Assembly: GCF_963924675.1 (NCBI RefSeq)
Contig: NC_089234.1
Coordinates: 26,031,668 to 26,095,667, forward strand
Direction of reading: 5' to 3'
Length of the DNA: 64,000 bases
Source: Phocoena phocoena
Lineage: Eukaryota > Chordata > Mammalia > Artiodactyla > Phocoenidae
This document shows positions 48,129-60,509 of the stretch, in pieces. The translations under genes and the position numbers were made by a program. Position 1 is the stretch's first letter. Every line of letters begins with the position of its first letter. Below the pieces are notes generated by a model. The model ran no database searches and had not been told where the DNA came from. It saw nothing but the letters and a program-made list of their open reading frames with translations.

Positions 48129-49076
48129 ATTTCTACGCCATCTGCCTCCACACGGGGTGCTTTCTGGGCCAGCTCTGCGGTGGGCAGGCCGGCCCTCACT
48201 CGGCTGGCTGAGACAGACAGGTCTGGCCAGATGGTCTCCACCTGCGTTTGATTACCACCCACCAGGCTGGCTGGATGCAACCTCTAAACTCTGAAACATG
48301 AGTTTAGAATGGCCCAGCCTCAGGATAAACACACAACCTGGAGCCTGTCAGAAGGCCTCTTCTTCAAAGCAGATTGCTCAGGCAATAGCCCAGTGACAAG
48401 GTCATTCAGTCTTTAAGGTCCCCCGGAGAGGCCTGGCCTGGTCTGCATTCCCTCAAGTGAGGGCTTCTCCAGCCAAAGCAGATTTATCTGACCAGACGAC
48501 GAAGCCCCTCCTGGAGAGCAGCTGTCTCGCGCATCCTCCAAGAAAGGAAAGCATGAGAGGAAATCGGCACGTGCTGCAGAAGGTGGGATCAGGGTCAGAG
48601 CAAAGAATCTAACACCGAAGGCTGCTAAAATACTGGCTGGTGGGAAAGGGGCCCAGTGGAATTTCTTCCTACAGAGATTCTTAAAGGAATATACTACAGA
48701 TCCCCCCCAATCTGGCAGGGAGGGGTTCTAACTGTCTTGTTGCAGAAGGATGGATGAGACGGCCTCTCAAGATTGTTTCCAGCTCAAGAACTTCTGATCC
48801 TGCTCACTGAGGTGCTCAAGGGAGAAGCTGGCTTTGTCCCAGCAGTTTAGTGAGTCTAGGCAATGGCTGTGCCAGCCTCAAGAGTAACATTAAACCTGCC
48901 AACAGGAAAAACATGTGCCTTGAATCCTGACATAGTTGTGCAACCACTGGAACCTGCCCAAAGGTCTCCCCCAAAGCACCTGATTAAGAAGGTACCAATC
49001 AGACAAACAGGAACCTGGGAGAGACTTTCTAGAGTGTGGGTAAGCAGAAAAAGCTGACCTAAAAGTTGGCATCTCA

Positions 49077-49844
49077 TGCTCAACACCATTAATTATTAGG
49101 AAAATTCAAATCAAAACTACAATGAGGTGCCACTTCATACCCTCTAGGATGGCCAAAATAAAAGACAGACAGTAACAAGTGTTGACGAGGATGTAGAGAA
49201 ACTGGAACACTCACACTTTGCTGGTGGGAAGTAAAATGGCAGAGCTGCTTTGGAAAACAGTTTGGCAGTTCTTCAGAAAGTTAAATACACCGTATGACAC
49301 AGCTGTTCCTCTCCTAGGTATATACCCAAGAGAACCAAAAACATTTTTCACACAAAAACTTGTACACTTATGTTCACAGTAGCATTATTCATAATAACCA
49401 AAAAGTGGAAGCAACCAAAATGTCATCAACATATAAACGGATAACCAAAACATAGTATATCCATACAATGGAACATTATTTGGCAATAAAAAGGAATGCT
49501 GTACTGATTATTTGCTATAACATGGGTGACCCCTGGAAACATTATGCTAAGTGAATTAAGCCAGATACAAAAGACCACATATTGCATGATTCCATTTATA
49601 TGAAATGTCCAGAACAGACAACCCCACAGAGACAGAAAGACTAGTGGTTGCCAGGGGTTGGAGAAGGAGAGAATGGGGAATGTCTGCTAATGGGTATAGA
49701 GATTCTTTTTGGAGTGATGGAAATGTTCTGGAATTAAATAATTGGGATGATTGCACAACCTTGTGAATATACTAAAAAGCACCGAATTGTACACTTTAAA
49801 AGGGTGAATCTCATGGTGTGTGAATTATATCAAAAAAAAAAAAA
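49077..49844 (+). mobile_element. 5'-truncated L1 3' part, sense
   Basis: Starts in ORF2 (ATGAGGTGCCACTTCATACC) and runs to poly-A at about 49833. Perfect 15 bp duplication AAAGTTGGCATCTCA at 49062-49076 and 49845-49859. ORF2 is disrupted. Confidence 0.88.
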
Positions 49845-49924
49845 AAAGTTGGCATCTCAGATACACCTAAATGCTAGGGGAAGCAGGGCCAACCATGTCA
49901 GGCCTTTACCTAGCTCTATCTACT

Positions 49925-50160
49925 AATAACCACTACAATTAACTGAATACCTACTAAGTTTGAGGCCTTGTACTAAGCACTTTTCTGATGCCATATTATT
50001 TAATTCTCCAACAACCCTGTGACTCAGCCATTGTTATCCTCATTTAACTAACATATGAGAAAAAGACACTTGAGAGAGTTTAAGTAATGTTCTATAAGTC
50101 ATCCAGTAAGCAAGTGGTGGACTTCAGACTTGAGGTCTGACTCCAAAGCCCATCTTCTTA
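49925..50160 (-). repeat. MIR, antisense
   Basis: ATACCTACTAAGTTTGAGGC, CAACAACCCTGTGACTCAGC and AGTAAGCAAGTGGTGGACTT follow the MIR reverse complement. Confidence 0.6.
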
Positions 50161-50300
50161 TTGCTGTGTGACCTCAGGCAAAATATTTAACCTCTCCATG
50201 CCTCAGTTTTCTCATCTACAAAATGGGGATAATAACAGTAACTATTTCAGAGTTGTTGTGAGGATTAAATATTTAGAAACCACCTGGAACACTATAAGCA
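50155..50300 (+). repeat. MIR, sense
   Basis: GCTGTGTGACCTCAGGCAAA, CCTCAGTTTTCTCATCTACA and TTGTTGTGAGGATTAAAT are the MIR core and 3' half. Confidence 0.75.
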
Positions 50301-50740
50301 TTATATCACACTAAGTGAAAGAAGGCAGTTACAAAAGACCATATGTTGTATGAATCCATGTATGTGATATGATAAATAATAGAATTTGTAATATATTATA
50401 TATTTATATTACATAAAATGTCAAGCATAGGCAAATCTATAGGAACAGAAAGTAGATCAGTGACTGCCTCAGGCTGAGGACTAATGACAGATGCAAAGTC
50501 ACCACTAATGGGTATGGGGTTTCTTTTGAGGGTGATAAAAAAAGTTCTAAAATTAGTTTATGGTGATGGTTACACAACTCTTGAATATACTAAAACCCAC
50601 TAAACCGTACACTTTAAGTTATGATGGTTATATAACTCTTGAATATACTAAAAACCACTAAACCGTATACGAAAAACCACTAACCACACACTGTATGGTA
50701 TGTGAATTTTATCTCAATAAAGCTGTTTTTAAAACCTGAA
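50300..50740 (+). mobile_element. Old L1 3' end with a short internal duplication
   Basis: L1 3' words TATCTCAATAAAGCTG and CACTAAACCGTACACTTTAA. A 45-50 base unit containing CTCTTGAATATACTAAAA is repeated at about 50575 and 50635. Confidence 0.65.
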
Positions 50741-50789
50741 GGGAAAAAAATCCAAAGAACTAATAGTAAAAAAAATTCACAAACTATAG

Positions 50790-51605
50790 CTATAGATATA
50801 TTCTCCTACGCATACAACAAGATGGTCAATCTCACTCATTTGCAACTCAAAAGCAAATTAAAAAAACAATGATACCATTATCACTTATCAGATTGGCAAA
50901 AATTTTAAAGTATGACATTACATTCTATTGATGAGGCTATGAAAAAGGTATTTTCATATGTTGCTGGTGGGGATACAAATTAGTACAACCTCTTTGGAGG
51001 GGAAGTTAGCAAAACCTAACAAAATTACATATTGTTTACCTTTTTTTTTTTTTTTTGGACATGCTGCACAGCTTGCAGGATCTCAGTTCCCTGACCAGGG
51101 ATTGAACCTGGGCCACGGCAGTGAAAGCCCAGAATCCTAACCACTAGACCACCAGGGAACTCCCATCACACTGTCTACCTTCTGACCCAGCGATCCCACT
51201 CTAAGAATTTGTGATCCCCAAATATTGGAAGCAACTAAATGCCCATTCATAGGAGAGTGGTCCGAAGAGTACTATGCAGATGTAAGAAAGAATGAGGAAG
51301 AGCTCTACAAACTGATATGGAAACTGTTAAGTAAAAACAACAAACGAGTACTATAGCATGCCACCTTTTGAGGAACAGAAAAGGGAAGACAGGAAAATGT
51401 ACATGTATCTGCTCATTTCTGCAAAAAGCAACACAGGAAGGATAAATCAGAAGTAAGATTGGTTATCTACAGGCAATAGCAATAGGAGGGAATCAGGTGG
51501 AAAGTACTGTGTGGTGTGGGATGTATGAGTGTATGACATTTCTCTGAATATACATTTTTTTGGATCAACGATAATGCTTTCACATACTCAAAATAAACAA
51601 GGATG
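50790..51605 (+). mobile_element. Old L1 3' remnant, sense, split by a SINE
   Basis: ATCAGATTGGCAAAAATTTT and CATATGTTGCTGGTGGGGAT left of the SINE, CTTCTGACCCAGCGATCCCA to its right. Confidence 0.65.
51043..51163 (-). mobile_element. tRNA-derived SINE, short old form
   Basis: Antisense; GGATCTCAGTTCCCTGACCA and GACCACCAGGGAACTCCC. The likely duplication is TGTTTACCT / TGTCTACCT. Confidence 0.85.
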
Positions 51606-52655
51606 GAGGAAAATGCTAAATGTAATACAAACATAAATTAGTGAACTTAACTGTACTTCAATGAACAATATAACCACACTGAAGAGGGGAAAAAAAGAAG
51701 CCACCCAAGTACCTTACGTACACAGTATGTTGACCACATGTCATCAGGCTAAAGCCAAAAAGTACAGTAAAATACTGAACCCTGATTAGTAGGTTTACTT
51801 TTTGCAGTGTTATGAGTTGGTAATTCTGAAACTACCTTCTGTGTAAATGTACTATGGATAATGAGAGCCAGGTTTCTCTCATTGTCAGAAATGTTAAAAA
51901 CTGGTAAACATTTCAAGGTTAGAAATACATAAAAAAGGATGGACAGAATGAGGCTCATAGGTATAATTTTGGAATTAAAGGTATCAATATGGTATTTAAG
52001 AGAGGAATAGATATAGAAATAGATAAAGATGTGGGTGTGGGTGTGATATATGTGTGTGTATTTCCTAGCTCTCTCCACTAAGTGACACCCCAAAAGCAAT
52101 GATAACTCCTAGCACTCAGATTTTGGTGCCTAAATACCATCTGCCATTAAAAGAAAAGAGCTCACTGGAGAAATGGCTGAATCTAGGGTTGGGAAAGCAC
52201 GAAATGAGCCTGGAACTTTTCGTTGTGCCAGAAGGTAAGTAAGTACTTGAAGAATGATGGGAACATGTCAAAAGTAGAGAGAAGCCAAACTGAAGGGCTC
52301 CCACTGGCCAAATCTAGGACAATTTAAGCATCGAAACAAATGGTATTAACAAATTATAACCTATTAAAGTAAAAATCCATGACTCCATACTGATTGTAAT
52401 GGACCTAGTAACATTGGCTCTATAGATTTTGGACTTACCAGCCTCCATAATTACATGAGCCAATTCCTTATTTTATGTATATATGAGGGGTAGCAGCTTT
52501 TCCCTCTTGTGTTTGGAAAGAGCTTTTTCTATAAATATATTCTGTGGTATTTATAAAACATTCAGAAACAATCTAAATACTCTACAAAGTAGGGGTATTA
52601 TCAGTTCTGGTGCATTGTGTGGTGGGACATTACATGGTCATTAAAAATGAGACTT

Positions 52656-52975
52656 TTTTTTTAACAAGTTTATTTTCTTTTTCTTTTTTTTTAATATTTT
52701 ATTTATTTATTTTTGGCTGTGTTGGGTCTTCGTTTCTGTGCAAGGGCTTTCTCTAGTTGCGGCGAGCAGGGGCCACTCTTCATCGTGGTGCACGGGCCTC
52801 TCACTGTCGCAGCCTCTCTTGTTGTGGAGCACAAGCTCCAGACGCGCAGGCTCAATAGTGTGGCTCACGGGCCTAGCTGCTCCGTGGCATGTGGGATCTT
52901 CCCAGACCAGGGCTCGAACCCGTGTCCTCTGCGTTGGCAGGCAGATTCTCAACTACTGCGCCACCAGGGAAGCCC
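52656..52975 (-). mobile_element. CHR-type SINE, intermediate form
   Basis: Antisense. Perfect duplication AAAATGAGACTT at 52644-52655 and 52976-52987. The body resembles the copy at 17840-18108. Confidence 0.92.
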
Positions 52976-53124
52976 AAAATGAGACTTCTTGAAAGCAGGA
53001 GGACTAATCCCTGAGTTTTGAGAGGCAAAGAGTTTTCCGCCTCTAACTGGTGAGGAGGAACAGGAAGTATAAGTCAGAACCCCACTCTATATCCTCTATT
53101 GTTTGCTGTTCACCTACTTCTAAC

Positions 53125-53825
53125 TATAAGATAAAAATATAAATAACTTTTTTAAGTGGTCATGAAATTGGAACCTTTGTGCATTACTTGTGGGAATATA
53201 AAATGGTGCGGCCACTGTGGAAAACAGTATAGCGGTTTCTCAAAAAAATAAAATAAACATAGATTAAAGATTAAACAGATTTATCAGATGATTTAGCAAT
53301 TCCACTTCTGGGTATAACCGAAAGAAATGAAAGCAGGTACTTGGACAGATTTTGTACACTCATGTTCACGGCAGCTTTATTCAATAGCCCAAAGGTGAAA
53401 ATAACCCAAATGTCCATCAACGAATGAATGGATTTTTTAAAATGTGCTATATACACACAATGGAAAATTATTTAGTCTTAAAAAGGAAGGAAATTCTGAC
53501 ACATGCTACAACATGAATGAGCCTTGAAGACATTATGCTAAGTGAAGTAAGCTAGTCACAAAAGAACAAACATTATATGATTCCACTCACATGAGGTCCC
53601 TAGAGTAGTCAAATTCAGAGAGGCAGAAGATAGAATGGTGGTTGCCAGGGGCTATGGGAAGAGGTGAATGGGATATTATTGTTTAATGGGTATAGAGTTT
53701 CAGTTTGAGAAGTTGAAAAGGTTCTGGAGATGGATGGTGGTAATAATAATTCCACTAAATACATCAAAAATGATTAAAATGATAAATTTCATGTTATATA
53801 TATTTTACTAGAAACAAATGGTTTT
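53125..53825 (+). mobile_element. Old L1 3' part, sense
   Basis: CACTGTGGAAAACAGTATAG, CACTTCTGGGTATAACCGAA and CTAGTCACAAAAGAACAAAC are L1 ORF2/3' UTR words. ORF2 is broken. Confidence 0.75.
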
Positions 53826-54009
53826 TAAAAAGCATGAAACAAAACTTACTATAATGTGTGATCCAAAATATTTGACACACACAATGTAAAAATATATGAG
53901 AAAAAGGAAGAAAATGCAATAAAATTATTGAATATTATAGTGGCTATCACAATACAATTTTTCTTTTTCAAACTTCTTTGTACTTTCGAAGTTTTCTACC
54001 ATTTATACC

Positions 54010-54100
54010 CTCCAGTCTAGACTGTAAACCCCACAAGGGCAGGACTGTCTTGTTCACTACTGTATCTGCCCATCTAGCCTGCCAGGCTTCTCACAGAACC
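54010..54100 (+). repeat. L2 3' end fragment
   Basis: CTAGACTGTAAACCCCACAA and GGGCAGGACTGTCTTGTTCA match the L2 3' end. Confidence 0.55.
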
Positions 54101-54419
54101 TGTTGGCTAAGTGTCCATACTGGACACTCATGGTATGACAGAAGAGTCCTGTGGTCAGTGCCCACTTTTTCTAAGGGTGGCCTGGATACTTCTGAAGCAA
54201 GAAACGCTGGGCCAGCTAAGAATGCCACTGACCTTGTGAAGGTAGTACCTCTGAAGTCAGGTCTACAGACTGTGGCTCAGTCTCAAGCTCAGTGCTGGTG
54301 TCAGAAGAACAGGAAGAGAGGACCATTTTCCTCTGGAGACATATGGCACAGGAGGACAGCCCAGTCCAATTCCAGAATCAAGACTGATGTCACTTCATTC
54401 CCTACAAAAGCTCCTGTTG

Positions 54420-54625
54420 GGCTTCCCTGGTGGCGCAGTGGTTGAGAGTCTGCCTGCCGATGTAGGGGACACAAGTTTGTGCCCTGGTCCGGGAAGATCC
54501 CACATACCGCGGAGCGGCTGGGCCCGTGAGCCATGGCCGCTGAGCCTGCACGTCCGGAGCCTGTGCTCCGCAACGGGAGAGTCCACAGCAGTGAGAGGCC
54601 CGCGTACCGCAAAAAAAAAAAAAAA
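54420..54625 (+). mobile_element. CHR-type SINE, short young form
   Basis: Sense, with poly-A of about 19. Perfect 14 bp duplication AAAAGCTCCTGTTG at 54406-54419 and 54626-54639. Confidence 0.93.
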
Positions 54626-55542
54626 AAAAGCTCCTGTTGTCCTTCCTCCCCTACCCACTGGTTCCAGGCTGGCTGGAGAACTGGGTAAAAACAGGCCTTT
54701 ATCCTGGGGCTGGTCTTCCCTTCCAGCCAGCCCTCGTCCTTGGGATCAGGCTTTGCTCCCTGCTTTACTGAGTTGGATATTCTCTCCCAGAAGAATGGAG
54801 CCTCTAGGTCCCGTCCCAGGGGAACAGACAGAAAAGCTTTTCCTTTGGTGTCCTCCCTCCGAGTGCACACACACATCCCCAGCTGGACCCAGCGATTACA
54901 GAAAGAACTGAAACGAAGACCTCCAGTAGCTCTGGGGCTCGGCACAGGAGGCTGCCTATCTCTTCTCCACAAGCTCTCTGCCTTGCAGGGCAACACCAAG
55001 CAAGTGCAAGGACCATATATCCAAACTCCAGCACATGCTTGGAGCACCAGCTGCCTTTACTATTTGCACCAAGTTTCTTGAGAAGGTCAGTCTGCTCCAA
55101 GGCCCTCAGTGCTGGCCCAAGCCCCATGACGCCCTGGGATTGGCCACTACTCTGCCCCTTACACCCATGCAGAGAATAAAGAGCTGCCTGGCAAACAGAG
55201 GGCACCACTGGAAACCACTTCACTAGGGAAAACAGAATGTGAGCATTTCCCCATGCATGGCCTCTATCTGTCCCCTAGGGGACTTTCTAGGTGAAGAAAG
55301 AGGGACAAAAGCCAGAGCCCTGCTTTCTCCAGGGCTCTGCCACCTCCTTACCACACATAGTTTCCCCAGGTAACCTCATAAAATGGTTTCCAGCACCAGG
55401 TCTGTGTTGAGGATGCCCAAATCTATCCCCAAGCAAAGGACCAAACCCAGACACCGCAAACTCAGTACATACAAATCTGAACTCAGTATCTCCCCAAACG
55501 TGATCCTTCTCCATCTTTCTCTAACTGAAGACGAGTACTACT

Positions 55543-55962
55543 ATGGTAGCCTGTATAATGGCTCCCCAGATATACACATTCTAATCTGTGGAACCTGTGT
55601 ATGTTACCTTTCATGGCAAAAGGGACTTTGCAGATGTGATTAAGGATCTTGAGATGCTAGATGATATCTGGGTGAGCTCAAGGTAACCCATACGAGTCCT
55701 TAAAAGTGGAAGGGAGAGGCAGAAGAGTAGGTCAAAGAGATGTGACATGAGGACTTGGCCTGCATTGCCAGTTTTGAAACTGGAGGACGGGGCATGAGCC
55801 AAGGAAGGCATGTAGCCCCTAAAAGCTGGTAAAGGAAACGGAATATAGCCCAGCTGACACCTTGATTTTAGCCCAGTGAGACCCATGTCAGACATCTGAC
55901 CTCCAGAACTGTAAGACAATCAATGTGGTAATTTGTTATGGCAGCAATAGGAAACTAGTACA
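55543..55962 (+). mobile_element. MaLR (MLT1-like) solitary LTR
   Basis: TTTGCAGATGTGATTAAGGA, CTTGAGATGCTAGATGATAT, CTGACCTCCAGAACTGTAAG and the end AGGAAACTAGTACA are MLT1-type landmarks. It has no internal retroviral genes. Confidence 0.7.
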
Positions 55963-56105
55963 GCCACTAAGCCAGAATCCCAGGAGTCATCCTCCAGCCC
56001 TCCCTGTCCTCCTGTGCAGCCAGGCTGGCAGTCACTGAGGTCTGTTGACACTTCCTCCTCCCTCCTCAGCAGCTCTCAAATCTGTTCTCTTCTCTCCATC
56101 CTCAC

Positions 56106-56147
56106 TGCCACACCATGGGTTGTCCTTGCCACACCATGGGTTGTCCT
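56106..56147. repeat. Two perfect 21 bp tandem units
   Basis: The unit starts TGCCACACCATGGGTTGTCC; copies at 56106-56126 and 56127-56147. Confidence 0.9.
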
Positions 56148-56280
56148 TTTTTTTTCCCTAAGGTAGAGTCGATGTACAGTATTATGTAAGTTTCAGGTGT
56201 ACAACATAGTGATTTACAATTTCTAAAGGTTATATTTCATCTAAAGTTATTATAATATGTTGGTTATACTCCCTTCATCC
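56148..56280 (-). mobile_element. L1 3' end fragment, antisense
   Basis: Poly-T, then TATGTAAGTTTCAGGTGTAC and AACATAGTGATTTACAATTT, an L1 3' end signature. Confidence 0.7.
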
Positions 56281-56289
56281 TACACTTGG

Positions 56290-56650
56290 ATGGCCAACAC
56301 TGCTCTTCCTCACTGATCTCCTGCCTCCTGCCCTATTCAGTTCTTCACTCTGATGTTCTCAAAATGGGATATGATGTACCTCTCCCCTGCTAAAAAATCC
56401 TCCAACGCCCACCCCCACTCCAAACCTTCAGGGTAAAGTGCAGACTTCTCAACAAGACCACCAGGAACTGGGTCCCCCTCACCTCCTCGGCCTCACAATG
56501 AATGAATGACTGGCAGATCCCTGACACACTAATGACTTCCTCACCTCTGAGACTCTGCACAGGTTGTTCCCTTTTTCTCTGCCCTCTGCTCATCTTCAGG
56601 AAGGCTCAGGTGTTACCTTCTCTGAGCTGGGTACCTGTGCTGAGTATCTT
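56290..56650 (+). repeat. L2 LINE 3' part
   Basis: Pyrimidine-rich L2 pattern with CCTTCAGGGTAAAGTGCAGA and CTGCACAGGTTGTTCCCTTT. Confidence 0.6.
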
Positions 56651-56693
56651 CGGTTTGCTCTTCTAGGTCCATCCCCACCATGGCAGACAGATC

Positions 56694-57356
56694 CTGAGGT
56701 GGCCCCCACGACCTCTGCCTCCTGTGTTCATGCCTTTGTGGAATCCCCCCTCCATTTTTTTTTTCAAGTATTTATTTATTTATTTCGCTGCACTGGTCTT
56801 AGTCGCAGCACGCGGGATCTTCGTTGCAGCATGCAGGATCTTTAATTGCGGCATGTGGGATCTAGTTCCCTGGCCAGGGATCGAACCCGGGCCCTCTGCA
56901 TTGGGAGTGCGGGGTCTTAACTGCTGGACCACCAGAGGAGCCCCGGAATCCCCCCTCCTTGAATGCGGGTAGGACCTGGGACTTGCTTTTAACCAACAGA
57001 ACCTGGCTAGGTGACAGAATATCACTCTCATGATTATGTCACATTATGTAAGACCATGTCTTGCTAGCAGTTGCTATCACCATTGCTGGCTCTGAAGAAC
57101 TTTTCAGGACTCTTGCAAGGAAAGAAATTCTGCCGATAACTTGAGGGAGTTTGGAAGTACTAGATACTTCCCCAATGGAGCCTCAGATGAGAATGCAGGC
57201 CAGCTGACACTGATTGCAGCCTTGTGAGACCCTAAGCAGAACACTCAGCTCAGCTACACCTGGACCCCTGACCCAGAGGAGATGTGAGATTATGTGTGCT
57301 GTTTTGAGCTACTAAATTTGTGGTAATTTGTATTGCGGCAATAGACAACCAACACA
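56694..57356 (+). mobile_element. MaLR-like LTR, split by a SINE
   Basis: Resumes after the SINE with GGTAGGACCTGGGACTTGCT, GATTGCAGCCTTGTGAGACC, TTTGTGGTAATTTGT and the end AACCAACACA. Same general class as 22633-24131. Confidence 0.6.
56754..56944 (-). mobile_element. tRNA-derived SINE, old form
   Basis: Antisense with TTTATTTATTTATTT tail. Perfect 14 bp duplication GGAATCCCCCCTCC at 56740-56753 and 56945-56958. Confidence 0.9.
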
Positions 57357-58289
57357 CCCACCTTGCTCTCTGCCCTTTAAGGCTGACCTCTGTGGGGCTT
57401 CTGAGCCTTCTGGCTTCCACCTGGGTTCAGCCAGTGGAAGCCCTAAAGGAAATCAGAGGGAGGAAGGAGAGGGAGATCAGGGCTCCCTCCCTTTGAGACT
57501 ACCTGAGGCTGGCCATGCTCCTCGACTGAAGGTTAGTGCTAAAGGTCACTCTGAGGAGGGACACTCTACACAACTCTTTCCTTCTAGGTTCTCAAATCTC
57601 ACTCCGTCCTCTGGTCCCTTCAGCGCTAGGAGAGCAGCAGCCAAGCCAACCACTAGCCCTGCATTAGTGCACTATCCTCTATGGTGCCCTTCCTTTATAA
57701 ACAAACCCTCCCCCAGTTATCCTACTTTGAAGGTACCAAACTCTTTCTTGTTGAGTTCCTGACCAATATAGGGCACCTACCACTCTTCCTTACTCCTGTG
57801 CAAACCACCATCACAGGACCCTCCTTGCTATACTGTAACTGCCTTCCTACCTCTCCCATTAGGACTGGATTTGCCCCTTTTTGCACCACCAGTGACTCGC
57901 AAAGAAGTGCTCAGTGAAGGCTTGCTGAACAAGGGAACAGAGTGAGACTAAAATATCTACTAACTAGACTAAATCTGAGAAAAGAGGCAAAGTTTTACAA
58001 GATTTAGAATACTGGGCAAGGGATAAGGAGGCAAATGCCAGCGCAAGGTTATGAGCTGAAGGGCTCAGGCAGAGTGGTGAGCCGGCCCAGCAGTGCAGGG
58101 AAGCTGGGAAGTGAGGAAGGGAGACACAAGAGATTCTTAGTCTTGGGCTCTTGGGCTCTTTGAACCCTCTGGAGGTCCCAGGGTGGACTTAGGGAAGAAA
58201 TTGCATAAAATTGTACTACCCTAGGGTCCTAATAAGATGCTAGAGAAGAGTCCAGTGATACAGGCAAGCATACGGGCAGTGGAGGTCAC

Positions 58290-58470
58290 CTGAGCTGACA
58301 CAAAGCCCGGCTCCACCACTTGCTAGCTGACCCTTGGGCAAGTTAATTTCCATGTGCCCTGGAGTCTCCTCACCTATTAAACTGGGAGAAGAATATTTGC
58401 TTCATAGGGCAGTTGGGAGGCTTTTAATGGATGGCACAGGGTCCAGCACCAGCAAGTACCCAAACAGAGA
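58290..58470 (+). repeat. MIR
   Basis: CACCACTTGCTAGCTGACCC, TTGGGCAAGTTAATTTCC and a MIR-like 3' end. Confidence 0.65.
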
Positions 58471-60030
58471 AGCCAGTATTCATCCTTCCCTTGCTTAGTG
58501 CTCAGTAGAAGCAGTCCTGCTCATCATCTCTCCCTGAGAACAACAGCAGATGCCTCTAGCTTCCCTACCCTCTAGACTCTGCAGCTTAATCAGCCCCATC
58601 CTTCAAGAGCTGCCTGGATCTTCCAGCTTTGCCCAAGTTCCTGACCTTGGATCCCTCAAACCAGGCCCAAGATTCTTCCTGACTGCTTCCATGCTTTGAG
58701 TGACAGCCATTACAACAGAATTCAGTAAACAATTACAAAATAAACATTTGCAAAGATTATGTTTTTATTTTGAACAATTCACAATTACTGATACTTCATG
58801 AGCTGTTTTGAAATGGTGTTTGGTGACTACACAAGTACTATTCGAGGTAATAAAACTTTGTAAAATTCTTTTCCAGTATGTTTATATGGTAATATTCTGA
58901 CAGTTAAGATTTTTAAAACACTTCCAGCTATATTATATTAATTTTGCACAATCTTAAAGGAAGGGAAAAAAAGAAAGGAAGAGAAAAGCCATTATCAGTT
59001 GAGACTGTACACGCTCACACTGAGCTGGGATTCTCAGGAGTCTACAGTGCGGGGCAGGCAGCTTTGAGCTTTACCTCTGAGCAGCAGATACTATTTCTAC
59101 TACAACCAGACTCGTGGAATGCATTTGCCTACCCAAGTAGATGTTTCCTGAGATCCCTTGCTGGGAGCCAAGTACCATGTTCCCACAGCATTCCTCAAGT
59201 TTAAAAACAGTAGCTCCCAGGACTGATTTAGCTGAGAACCCAGCTAAACAAACTACCTGGCTCCCAACACTTAGGATGGCTTAACTCTATCCTGGGCTTT
59301 CAGTGAGCAAAGAGCTTCCCAGACTGAGAACTGAATCTAAGAAAAGCACCAAGCTAAGAGCCTCAGACGCTTTCTCTGCAGAATGGTGGAAGCTGATCAC
59401 CCCACCCTACTGGAGACCGACTGTACCTTCTTTCCTCTACTCCCATCCACCACCAAAGAACCCAAAGGTCAGTCCCCAGAGGGATTCCAAGCCTGCCCCG
59501 TGCTCTATAGGAATTCTGGGCCAAGGAAGAGCCTGGTCTTGAGTTTCTTGGCATCACTATGACAGCCCCCACTCTTGGCTTTGGGCTAAAGCAGCATCTA
59601 TATAAAGATCTTTTAAAAAAAAAAAAAAAAAAGACAGGCTAGGCCAATGGCGGCAAGATCACAGTCTGATTTGGGAAGCGAGGTGCTGTCTGCACACAGG
59701 TGTACAGCCTGGGGGCTTCTTACAGACCCAAGAGCCCGGGCGTTCTGCCCAAGGACTTTCTGTCCACCCACAGCCTCCAGGACTCTGGGAAGTCGGCCAC
59801 CCCAGATCGAGACACCTGAAAGAGGGTAATGGGAAGAAACAAATCTTTTTCAGCATCTCAGCTCCCCAAGAGCAAGGATTGTACTTATTGTGTTCTGTAC
59901 ATGGGCACATCATGTCACAGCTGAGCAAATGCTAAATGATAATAATATTCCCATTTCTGTCCAAAGAGAGAATTAGGCTGATATGTTCAATGACAAACAA
60001 GATAAGACAGTATTAAAAAGCAATGAGCTT

Positions 60031-60238
60031 GGGCTTCCCTGGTGGCGCAGTGGTTGAGAGTCCGCCTGCCGATGCAGGGGACGCGGGTTCATGCCCCGGT
60101 CTGGGAAGATCCCACATGCCGCGGAGCGGCTGGGCCCGTGAGCCATGGCCGCTGAGCCTGCGCGTCCGGAGTCTGTGTTCCGCAACGGGAGAGGCCACAA
60201 CAGTGAGAGGCCCGCGTACCACAAAAAAAAAAAAAAAA
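60031..60238 (+). mobile_element. CHR-type SINE, short young form
   Basis: Sense with poly-A of over 20. Duplication AAAAAGCAATGAGCTT / AAAAAGCAGTGAGCTT at 60015-60030 and 60239-60254. Confidence 0.93.
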
Positions 60239-60509
60239 AAAAAGCAGTGAGCTTTCCTCTTAGTCACTGCCCAAGTTAGACTCAAATATCTTAATAGTAT
60301 TTCCTTTGAGCCACTTTGCTGTTTTCTTTTTAGGGAAATAAAACCATCACTCAACTCTGTTCTCTTGCCTTCAGACAAGTGCTGAGTTCCCAAATTACCA
60401 GAAAAGTTTCCTAAAACCCCACTCCTGCCCCCATAATATCATCCCTTTGTTTCCCTCATCAGTCAACAGATAACAGATAATCTGTTGAATGTCACATTCT
60501 TTGTATTGT

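Noticed and set aside
54301..55047. Longest open frame in the window (248 codons, minus strand)
   Set aside because: Its middle part is a translated antisense SINE with its poly-A, and the rest has no recognisable domain. It lies within a SUFU intron and is a chance frame in GC-rich DNA.
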